Positions 58,149 through 64,000 of a stretch of 64,000 bases of DNA are shown here, piece after piece. The DNA comes from Streptomyces seoulensis (lineage in GTDB: Bacteria; Actinomycetota; Actinomycetes; Streptomycetales; Streptomycetaceae): contig NZ_AP025667.1 of the NCBI RefSeq assembly GCF_022846655.1, positions 1,835,001 to 1,899,000 of the forward strand, written 5' to 3'. Made by a program: the position numbers and the translations under genes. Below the pieces are notes generated by a model, which worked only from the letters and a program-made list of their open reading frames with translations, did no database searches and was not told where the DNA came from. Within the stretch, counting starts at the first letter, position 1. Each line of letters starts with the position of its first letter.

Positions 58149-59081
58149 TCAGTGCGCGATGCCGTCGATGAGTTCCCGGGCCCCCTGGCGGAGCAGGGCG
58201 ACGGCGACGGACGTGCCCAGCGTGGCGGGGTCGAGGCGTCCGGCCCACTCGTGCGCCTGGAGGACGGTCTTGCCGTCCGGGGTGAACACGGCCGCGCGCA
58301 GCGAGAGTTCGCCGGAGCGCTCGGTGCGGGCGTATCCGGCGATCGGCGAGTTGCAGTGTCCCTGGAGGACGTGGAGGAGCATCCGCTCGGCGGTGGTCTC
58401 GCGGTGGGTGGCGGGGTCGCCCAGGTCGCTGACGGCGTCGATCGTCTCGGTGTCGTCCTCCCGGCACTGCAGGGCGAGGACCCCGGCGCCGATCGGCGGG
58501 AGCATCGTCTCCAGGGTCAGGACCTCGGTGACGGCGTCCATACGGCCGATGCGCTCCAGGCCGGACACGGCCAGGATCAGCGCGTCCGCCTCACCGGCCG
58601 CCATCTTCTCCAGGCGCCTGTTCGCGTTGCCCCGGATGGGCACGCAGTCGAGGTGCGGGTGGGAAACGGCGAGCTGCGCGACACGGCGCACGGAGGAGGT
58701 GCCGATCCTGGTCCCGGCCGGGAGTTCGTCGAGGGTACGGCCCCGCGGGTCCACCAGGGCGTCCCGGATGTCGTCGCGCTCGAGGTACGCGGCGAAGAGG
58801 GTCCCTGCCGGGATGGGGCGGTCGCCGGGCACGTCCTTCATGCAGTGCACGGCGAGGTCGGCGTCGCCCCGGATCAGGGCGGCGTCCACCTCTTTGGTGA
58901 ACGCGCCCTTGCCCTCGACCTGGGCGAGGTCTCCCATCCACCGGTCACCGGTGGTCGTCACGGGCAGGACCTCGGTACGCAGATGGGGGTGGAGCGCGGC
59001 CAACTCGGCGCGCACGCGCTCCACTTGGGCGAGCGCCATGGGGGAGTTGCGGGAGACGATACGAATCAGATCACCGGGCAT
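58149..59081 (-). CDS. hemC: Porphobilinogen deaminase (hydroxymethylbilane synthase), extra copy
   Basis: A 310-residue HemC. Porphobilinogen units are joined into hydroxymethylbilane, precursor of haem and corrins. The dipyrromethane cofactor attaches at C243 ([11 protein letters not shown]). The catalytic aspartate is D83 ([12 protein letters not shown]). The N-terminus [18 protein letters not shown] differs from the usual GTRxSxLAxxQ. Streptomyces normally has a hemACBD cluster elsewhere, so this is probably a second, isolated copy. It overlaps the DUF397 gene by 11 bases. Confidence 0.93.
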   Translation of the reverse strand: MPGDLIRIVSRNSPMALAQVERVRAELAALHPHLRTEVLPVTTTGDRWMGDLAQVEGKGAFTKEVDAALIRGDADLAVHCMKDVPGDRPIPAGTLFAAYLERDDIRDALVDPRGRTLDELPAGTRIGTSSVRRVAQLAVSHPHLDCVPIRGNANRRLEKMAAGEADALILAVSGLERIGRMDAVTEVLTLETMLPPIGAGVLALQCREDDTETIDAVSDLGDPATHRETTAERMLLHVLQGHCNSPIAGYARTERSGELSLRAAVFTPDGKTVLQAHEWAGRLDPATLGTSVAVALLRQGARELIDGIAH

Positions 59082-59265
59082 GAGGGCACGATACGGCGAT
59101 GAACGCGGACCATGCCTTCGGCGTGACGGTGAGGGGGGTGATGCGGGGGTCTTTGGAGTCGCGGATGTGTATCGCTTCGGCGTCGAGGGCGACCTCGATG
59201 CAGTTGTCCCCGTCCCCGCCGCTGTAACTGCTCTTGAACCACTTCAGCCCAGAGGTGGTGCTCAT
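59071..59265 (-). CDS. DUF397 protein (BldB-like partner)
   Basis: A 64-residue DUF397 protein: [21 protein letters not shown] and the segment [21 protein letters not shown] are diagnostic. It is translation-coupled to the XRE regulator gene (ATGA overlap) and overlaps hemC at its end. DUF397 proteins pair with XRE/DUF5753 regulators and modulate them in Streptomyces development, as in BldB and WhiJ systems. Confidence 0.93.
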   Translation of the reverse strand: MSTTSGLKWFKSSYSGGDGDNCIEVALDAEAIHIRDSKDPRITPLTVTPKAWSAFIAVSCPHAR

Positions 59266-60140
59266 AGCGCTCCTCGCATCTGTTCCAGCAGCATCACCGT
59301 AGCCCGGCAGTCCAAGGCTTGGGAACGCAGCTTGCCATAGCGCTGATGCAGGACGCTCACCTCGCCCGGCTGGGCGATGAGGGTGCTCGACCGGTGCCCT
59401 TCGACGTAGCCGAACCACTGATGTGCGGGCGTCTCGGCGAGGTACATCTGACCGTCTACGCCGCAGTGGTCCTCCTGGTGCAGAGGCATGATCTGGATTT
59501 CGACGTTGTTCCGTCGGCTCACGTCCAACAAGTGGTCGATGACTGCCGTGGTCACGCCTGCGCCGCCCAGTCCTCGCTCCAGGACCGCCTGTTCGATGAT
59601 GAACGTGAACGCGGTGTTCGGGCGGTCGACGAGTAACGTCTGCCGTTCGAGTCGTGCCGCCACCTTGTGGTCGATCTGCTCGTCGCTCCACGGCGGAAGC
59701 TGGCGTTCGAACACCGCCCGCGCATAGATCTCCGGCTGCAACAGCCCAGGAATCGCACGGCACTCGTACGCGTAGAGGGAGATCGCCTCCTCCTCGATCC
59801 CCGCCCACTGCTGGAACCAGGACGCCAGCCCCGACCGCCTCGTCAGGGTCTTGGCGGCCGCAGCGAGGACCTTCGCCGTGTCGTCGCCCAGAACGCCGGC
59901 CGCCCGAGCCGGCAGATCCGCCGGAGGAAACCGCTTCCCCTGCTCGATCTTGGCGACGTAGGGCGCCGAGTACCCCACCTGCGCCGCGAACTCCTCCTGG
60001 GTCAGGCGCCCTTGATCCCTCAGCGACTTCATGACCGCACCGAACATCTTCAGGCTGTCGGAGACCTCGGCCCCGCTCTGCTCCGCCACCATCGCCGCCC
60101 ACCTCTCGCGCACCCCGCCCAACCAGCCCGATCCGCTCAT
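59262..60140 (-). CDS. XRE-family regulator with DUF5753 domain (WhiJ-like)
   Basis: A 292-residue regulator: a helix-turn-helix near residues 35-70 (MKSLRDQGRLTQEEFAAQVGYSAPYVAKIEQGKRFP) and a C-terminal DUF5753 domain (from about 110; ECRAIPGLLQPEIYARAVFE) ending in LDCRATVMLLEQM. WhiJ and its many Streptomyces paralogues share this layout and usually sit with a DUF397 gene and an ATPase gene, both of which flank it here. It may bind DNA and repress development or specialised metabolism, released by the DUF397 partner. Confidence 0.92.
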   Translation of the reverse strand: MSGSGWLGGVRERWAAMVAEQSGAEVSDSLKMFGAVMKSLRDQGRLTQEEFAAQVGYSAPYVAKIEQGKRFPPADLPARAAGVLGDDTAKVLAAAAKTLTRRSGLASWFQQWAGIEEEAISLYAYECRAIPGLLQPEIYARAVFERQLPPWSDEQIDHKVAARLERQTLLVDRPNTAFTFIIEQAVLERGLGGAGVTTAVIDHLLDVSRRNNVEIQIMPLHQEDHCGVDGQMYLAETPAHQWFGYVEGHRSSTLIAQPGEVSVLHQRYGKLRSQALDCRATVMLLEQMRGAL

Positions 60141-60246
60141 CGTCACGGGGAGTGACCCACCCAGTCCAGAGTGTGCACCGATACAAGCGGAGTTGTATGG
60201 GCTTCGTTCCTGTTGGGGCGGCGGACGGAGTCTCCAGGCTGGGCGT

Positions 60247-60678
60247 ATGTCGCCGTCACGCGCCCAAGAGGCAGTCACCGTAAGTATGTTCGCCCAGCGT
60301 CTCTCCGCCACCAGGCGCGGCGCGCGCCTCGCGCGGATGCTGGCCGTGCACCAGTTGGACCAGTGGGGCTTCCCGTACGGCAGCCCCGTATCGGAAGCCG
60401 TCGCCCTGGTGGTCGCCGAACTCGCCGCGAACGCGGTCCTGCACGGCCGCGTACCCGGCAGGGACTTCGAACTCCGCCTCCACCGCGCGCCCGGCCACGT
60501 GAGGGTCGAGCTCTCCGACACCCATCCCGCCCACCCGGTGCTCCCCGCTCTGGACCCCGCGGCCGAGGGGGGAAGGGGCCTCCTCCTCGTGGACGCCGTG
60601 GCCACCCGCTGGGGCACCGCGGCGCGCACGGGCCCGGGCAAGACGGTGTGGGCGGAGTGCGCCACCCGCGAGTCCTGA
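60247..60678 (+). CDS. ATP-binding (HATPase_c) regulatory protein, anti-sigma-like
   Basis: A 143-residue GHKL ATPase of the SpoIIAB/RsbW-like type. The N-box is VAELAANAVLHG, with G-box-like GGRGLLLVDAVATRWG. It is divergent from the XRE/DUF397 pair and corresponds to the ATPase that accompanies WhiJ-like systems. It could be an anti-sigma kinase or simply an ATP-binding partner. ATG 60247 is chosen by the domain start. Confidence 0.85.
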   Translation: MSPSRAQEAVTVSMFAQRLSATRRGARLARMLAVHQLDQWGFPYGSPVSEAVALVVAELAANAVLHGRVPGRDFELRLHRAPGHVRVELSDTHPAHPVLPALDPAAEGGRGLLLVDAVATRWGTAARTGPGKTVWAECATRES

Positions 60679-60726
60679 TCTGTAGGAATCCGACAGGAGC
60701 AGGGATGTGTCACTGTCGGTGCCCGA

Positions 60727-60757
60727 TTGTCCGTGGTCGTGGACGGACCGATAGGTT
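60727..60757 (+). promoter_or_regulatory. Tentative fabG-fabI promoter
   Basis: TTGTCC (60727-60732) and TAGGTT (60752-60757) or GATAGG two bases earlier could form a -35/-10 pair with a 17-19 base spacer. The fabG start is about 90 bases downstream. No operator or FasR/FapR-like palindrome was seen. Confidence 0.3.
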
Positions 60758-60844
60758 TTCGGGGAAGCCGCCTGTCCCGCCCCTCACCAGGGCGACCGGG
60801 CGGATTGTCGGAACGCTGCAGACCGCTAACGAAAGGGTGATCCG

Positions 60845-61549
60845 TTGAGCCGCTCGGTTCTCGTCACCGGAGGCAACCGGGGCATCGGCCTCGCCATCGC
60901 CCGCGCTTTCGCCGACGCCGGCGACAAGGTCGCCATCACGTACCGCTCGGGTGAGCCGCCGGCCGGCTTCCTGGCCGTGAAGTGCGACATCACCGACGCC
61001 GAGCAGGTGGAGCAGGCGTACAAGGAGATCGAGGAGCGGCACGGCCCCGTCGAGGTCCTGATCGCCAACGCCGGTGTCACCAAGGACCAGCTTCTGATGC
61101 GCATGTCCGAGGAGGACTTCACCTCGGTCATCGACACCAACCTCACCGGCACCTTCCGTGTGGTCAAGCGGGCCAACCGCGGCATGCTGCGCGCCAAGAA
61201 GGGCCGCGTCGTACTGATCTCCTCGGTGGTCGGTCTGCTCGGCTCGGCGGGGCAGGCGAACTACGCCGCCTCCAAGGCCGCGCTCGTCGGCTTCGCGCGC
61301 TCCCTCGCCCGTGAGCTGGGTTCGCGCAACATCACCTTCAACGTCGTCGCCCCCGGCTTCGTCGACACCGACATGACCAAGGCGCTCACCGACGAGCAGC
61401 GTGCGGGCATCGTGTCTCAGGTGCCGCTCGGCCGCTACGCGGAGCCCGAGGAGGTCGCCGCGACGGTGCGGTTCCTCGCCTCGGACGACGCCTCGTACAT
61501 CACTGGAGCCGTCATCCCCGTTGACGGCGGACTGGGAATGGGTCACTGA
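60845..61549 (+). CDS. fabG: 3-oxoacyl-ACP reductase (FabG)
   Basis: A 234-residue SDR enzyme, NADPH-dependent reductase of the fatty-acid elongation cycle. The cofactor loop TGGNRGIG, NAGVTKD, catalytic S126/S127, Y140 and K144 (YAASK) are all intact, with C-terminal VPVDGGLGMGH. The start is TTG 60845, 7 bases after GGGTG. It lies 5 bases before fabI, the same arrangement as mabA-inhA in mycobacteria. Confidence 0.95.
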   Translation: MSRSVLVTGGNRGIGLAIARAFADAGDKVAITYRSGEPPAGFLAVKCDITDAEQVEQAYKEIEERHGPVEVLIANAGVTKDQLLMRMSEEDFTSVIDTNLTGTFRVVKRANRGMLRAKKGRVVLISSVVGLLGSAGQANYAASKAALVGFARSLARELGSRNITFNVVAPGFVDTDMTKALTDEQRAGIVSQVPLGRYAEPEEVAATVRFLASDDASYITGAVIPVDGGLGMGH

Positions 61550-61554
61550 TCACC

Positions 61555-62322
61555 ATGAGCGGAATTCTCGAGGGCAAGCGCATCCTGATCACGGGTGTGC
61601 TGACGGAGTCCTCCATCGCCTTCCACGCGGCCAAGCTCGCGCAGGAGCAGGGCGCCGAGATCATCCTGACCGCCTTCCCGCGGCCCACGCTGACCGAGCG
61701 CATCGCCAAGAAGCTGCCGAAGCCCGCTAAGGTCATCGAGCTGGACGTCACCAACGAGGAGCACCTCGCGCGCCTGGCCGACATCGTCGGCGAGGAGCTG
61801 GGCGGCCTGGACGGTGTCGTCCACTCCATCGGCTTCGCCCCGCAGGACGCCCTCGGCGGCAACTTCCTGAACACGCCGTTCGAGTCGGTCGCCACCGCCA
61901 TGCACGTCTCCGCCTTCTCCCTGAAGTCGCTGACCATGGCGTGCCTGCCGCTGATGCAGAACGGCGGCTCGGTCGTCGGCCTCACCTTCGACGCGCAGTA
62001 CGCCTGGCCGCAGTACGACTGGATGGGCCCGGCCAAGGCCGCCCTGGAGGCCACCAGCCGCTACATGGCGCGCGACCTGGGCAAGCAGAACATCCGCTGC
62101 AACCTCATCTCCGCGGGCCCGCTCGGCTCCATGGCCGCGAAGTCCATCCCGGGCTTCTCCGACCTGGCCGCCGTCTGGGACACCCGCTCCCCGCTGGAGT
62201 GGGACCTCAAGGACCCGGAGCCGGCCGGCAAGGGCATCGTCGCCCTGCTGAGCGACTGGTTCCCGAAGACCACCGGCGAGATCATCCACGTCGACGGCGG
62301 CCTGCACGCCATCGGCGCCTGA
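61555..62322 (+). CDS. fabI: Enoyl-ACP reductase (FabI/InhA-like)
   Basis: A 255-residue NADH-dependent enoyl-ACP reductase. The Rossmann start GKRILITGVLTESSIAFHAA is very close to InhA. The active-site YxxxxxxK is Y154 and K161 (QYDWMGPAK), spaced by six residues as in FabI/InhA. It reduces the enoyl double bond in each elongation cycle. It is the probable target of triclosan-type compounds and sits in a two-gene operon with fabG. Confidence 0.96.
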   Translation: MSGILEGKRILITGVLTESSIAFHAAKLAQEQGAEIILTAFPRPTLTERIAKKLPKPAKVIELDVTNEEHLARLADIVGEELGGLDGVVHSIGFAPQDALGGNFLNTPFESVATAMHVSAFSLKSLTMACLPLMQNGGSVVGLTFDAQYAWPQYDWMGPAKAALEATSRYMARDLGKQNIRCNLISAGPLGSMAAKSIPGFSDLAAVWDTRSPLEWDLKDPEPAGKGIVALLSDWFPKTTGEIIHVDGGLHAIGA

Positions 62323-62340
62323 CCGACACCGCACACGCGA

Positions 62341-62372
62341 GAGGCCCGTACCCCCAAGGGGGGTGCGGGCCT
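62341..62372 (+). terminator. Hairpin terminator after fabI
   Basis: A stem GAGGCCCGTACCCCC / GGGGGGTGCGGGCCTC with one G-U type mismatch lies 18 bases after the fabI stop and ends the fabG-fabI operon. Confidence 0.8.
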
Positions 62373-62477
62373 CACCCGTACGGATCTCCGGCCGGGCCGT
62401 CGCCGATGCGGCGGCGCACCCTCGAAGCAGGCGTTGTTCCGTGCGCCCCTCCGCAGCCCGGCCGAGGAGGTCCCCTT

Positions 62478-62816
62478 GTGCGCCCGTCCCGCAGCGTGGC
62501 CCCGGTCGCCGTGGCCGCTCTCGTCCTCGCCCTGCCCTGCGGAGTAGCCCGCGCCGGTGACGGCAAGCCGCACGCCCCCGACCTCTTCGGCGCGTCCTGC
62601 CGTATCAAGGTGGACGGGTCCGAGGTGGTGGCGTACTGCCACAACCCCTATGTGCACGTCGACCGGGTGCGGCTGCATGTCGAGTGCGCCCGCTGGTGGG
62701 ACATCGACACCGACAGCGCGCCGGTGGCCGCCGGGCCCGCCCTGACGGTGAAGCTGACCGGGCGGTGCTGGAAGGAGATCCGGGTGGTGTGGATCAGTCA
62801 CCAGAAGGCGGGCTGA
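62478..62816 (+). CDS. Small secreted protein
   Basis: A 112-residue protein: a signal peptide (Arg-containing n-region, Ala/Leu/Val core, cleavage near VARAGDG at about 26) and a compact mature domain with four cysteines (SCRIK, YCHNP, ECARWW, RCWKE) likely forming two disulfides. GTG 62478 has GAGGAGG 7 bases upstream. The family is unknown. Its end overlaps the convergent FadR gene by 23 bases. Confidence 0.85.
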   Translation: MRPSRSVAPVAVAALVLALPCGVARAGDGKPHAPDLFGASCRIKVDGSEVVAYCHNPYVHVDRVRLHVECARWWDIDTDSAPVAAGPALTVKLTGRCWKEIRVVWISHQKAG

Positions 62817-63486
62817 CCGGCTCCGGGCGGCACTGGAAGGGGTAGCTCGCGGCCTCCGAGGCCGCCGCCCGCGCGTCCCCGGTGCGGATCGCGTCCACCA
62901 GCCGGGTGTGGTCCATGTACGACCTCGGCCGCAGCTCGGCACCCACGTCCGCGCGCAGCCAGTCCCGCAGCACCTCGCCGAGGTCGGCGTACATCGCCGT
63001 CATCACGTCGTTGTGCGAGGCGGCCACCACGGCCAGGTGGAAGGTCGCGTCGGCCGCGACGAACGCCTCCGCCTCGCCGGCCTCCCACGCCTCCTCGCGC
63101 CGGGTCAGCAGCGCGTCCAGTTGCTTGAGGTCCTTCTCCGTACGGCGCTCGGCCGCCAGCCGCGCCGCCGACGACTCCAGCGTGGACCGCAGCTCGGCGA
63201 TGTGCCGGGGATCGGCGTCGGCGAACCTGCGGTGCATCACCCCGGCCAGCTCGCTCGTCGCCACCACATAGGTGCCCGAGCCCTGGCGGATGTCCAGCAG
63301 TCCGTTGTGCGCGAGCGCCCGGACCGCCTCGCGGACGGTGTTGCGGGCCACGCCGAGCTGCTCGACGAGCTCCGGCTCGGTCGGGATGCGCGAGCCGACC
63401 GGCCACTCACCGGACGTGATCTGGGCGCGGAGCTCGGCGATGACCTGTTCGGACAGCGCCGAACGGCGCGGGTGGCTCAGAGGCAT
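62794..63486 (-). CDS. FadR-subfamily GntR transcriptional regulator
   Basis: A 230-residue regulator. An N-terminal winged helix (LSEQVIAELRAQITSGEWPVGSRIPTEPELVEQLGVARNTVREAVRALAHNGLLDIRQGSGTYV) is typical of GntR and an all-helical FCD domain (from about 95; RSTLESSAARLAAERRT) follows. FCD domains bind metals and carboxylic acids. It is divergent from an MFS transporter with a palindrome in between, so it probably controls that gene in response to its substrate. Confidence 0.92.
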   Translation of the reverse strand: MPLSHPRRSALSEQVIAELRAQITSGEWPVGSRIPTEPELVEQLGVARNTVREAVRALAHNGLLDIRQGSGTYVVATSELAGVMHRRFADADPRHIAELRSTLESSAARLAAERRTEKDLKQLDALLTRREEAWEAGEAEAFVAADATFHLAVVAASHNDVMTAMYADLGEVLRDWLRADVGAELRPRSYMDHTRLVDAIRTGDARAAASEAASYPFQCRPEPVSPPSGD

Positions 63487-63572
63487 GGCCCACCTTGGCA
63501 CGAGAGCTGCGGCCCGCACGAACGGGCCGGACCGGGGCGCCCCGCACGGAGCCCGCCCCGGAATGGACAACC

Positions 63573-63587
63573 AATCATCCCATGATT
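63573..63587. promoter_or_regulatory. Candidate operator of the FadR-type regulator
   Basis: The perfect inverted repeat AATCATcccATGATT lies between the regulator and the MFS gene, 15 bases before the transporter start and 87 before the regulator start. A further ATGAT half lies 4 bases downstream. It is AT-rich against the background, as operators often are. Confidence 0.6.
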
Positions 63588-63601
63588 CTATGATGGGTCT
63601 C

Positions 63602-64000
63602 ATGGCTGAGGAGACCCGGACCGCGCGGAACCGTACCGACACACAGACCCCCTTGCAGGCCACCGCTCCCACGCCGCCCGCCTGGGCCGTGCGCCTGGTC
63701 GTCGTCGGCATCGTGCTGGCCGCGGTCAACCTCCGCCCGGCGATCACCAGCCTCGGCGCCCTCCTGGAGGAGGTCCGCGACGGGCTCGGCATGAGCGGCG
63801 GCGTCGCCGGACTGCTGACCTCCGTGCCCCCGTTGTGTTTCGCCGTCTTCGGCGCCACCGCACCCCGCCTCGCCCGCCGCTTCGGACCGGGCGCGGTGGT
63901 CTGCGCGGGCATGACCGCCATCACCGCGGGCCTGCTGATCCGGCCCTACGTCGGCAGCACGGCCGGCTTCCTGGCCGCCAGCGCGCTCGCCCTCATGGGC
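63602..64000 (+). CDS. MFS transporter, CynX/NimT-like (runs off the edge)
   Basis: The first 133 residues of a major facilitator superfamily transporter. A charged N-terminal leader of about 30 residues is followed by three complete transmembrane segments, with the motif AAVNLRPAITSLGALLEEVRDGLGMS that identifies the CynX/NimT (cyanate/nitroimidazole) family, and the loop RLARRFGP. The rest lies beyond the window. Divergent from a FadR-type regulator. Confidence 0.88.
   Translation, partial: MAEETRTARNRTDTQTPLQATAPTPPAWAVRLVVVGIVLAAVNLRPAITSLGALLEEVRDGLGMSGGVAGLLTSVPPLCFAVFGATAPRLARRFGPGAVVCAGMTAITAGLLIRPYVGSTAGFLAASALALMG

Overview
The window is 64 kb of very GC-rich DNA (about 70-75% G+C) from a Streptomyces chromosome. 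This rests on near-universal G/C third codon positions, frequent GTG and TTG starts, 1-11 bp gene overlaps inside operons, and Streptomyces-typical genes: an LAETG-anchored SCO1860-like protein, the GATC-binding nucleoid protein Gbn, DUF397/XRE regulator pairs and a PhoP-type direct repeat. Gene content and order resemble the core region of the S. coelicolor chromosome that carries the cob cluster, pitH2, gbn, tyrS and the fabG-fabI pair. I see no phage, insertion sequence, tRNA, rRNA or CRISPR. The last gene runs off the right edge.

Region by region. (1) 0.1-7.5 kb: a PLP enzyme, an amino-acid ABC importer operon (binding protein, permease, ATPase), an amidohydrolase, a sortase-anchored surface protein, and an ECF41-type sigma factor opposite a small membrane protein. 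(2) 7.5-25.8 kb: adenosylcobalamin biosynthesis on the minus strand, in two operons with 1-11 bp overlaps. The first, cobD-cobQ-cobN-chlID-cobO-cobB-cobI, starts behind a clear cobalamin riboswitch. The second, cobM-cobL-cbiG/cobJ-cobH-cbiX-cobC, has no visible riboswitch. A plus-strand ZIP metal transporter sits between them. (3) 25.8-28.3 kb: a Pit phosphate transporter with a PHO-box-like repeat and a secreted GH25 muramidase. (4) 28.4-36.6 kb: aldolase, alpha/beta hydrolase, zinc metallopeptidase, an ABC-F ATPase with a candidate seven-codon leader peptide, gbn behind a cluster of GATC sites, and an enoyl-CoA hydratase. (5) 36.6-39.8 kb: an Asp23/Gls24-AmaP envelope-stress cluster. (6) 39.9-53.8 kb: mixed metabolism (SDR, GH15, SURF1, DEDDh-BRCT exonuclease, alcohol dehydrogenase, CoA-transferase, subtilase, DUF485-ActP symporter, MoaA). 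(7) 53.8-64 kb: tyrS, tldE-tldD, an extra hemC, a WhiJ/BldB-like regulatory trio, fabG-fabI, a secreted small protein, and a FadR regulator divergent from an MFS transporter.

How the genes work together. Region 2 covers most corrin-ring steps, cobalt chelation, amidation, adenosylation and aminopropanol attachment. No cobA, cobG, cobK, cobU, cobS or cobT homologue is visible, so these must lie elsewhere. The importer genes form one unit with a strong-looking promoter carrying an inverted repeat. fabG-fabI form a fatty-acid reduction pair.

The least explained signals are a 42-bp AT-rich patch of rare synonymous codons inside tldD, the leaderless-looking peptide ahead of the ABC-F gene, the GATC cluster ahead of gbn, and an ECF41-like promoter upstream of the sigma gene itself.
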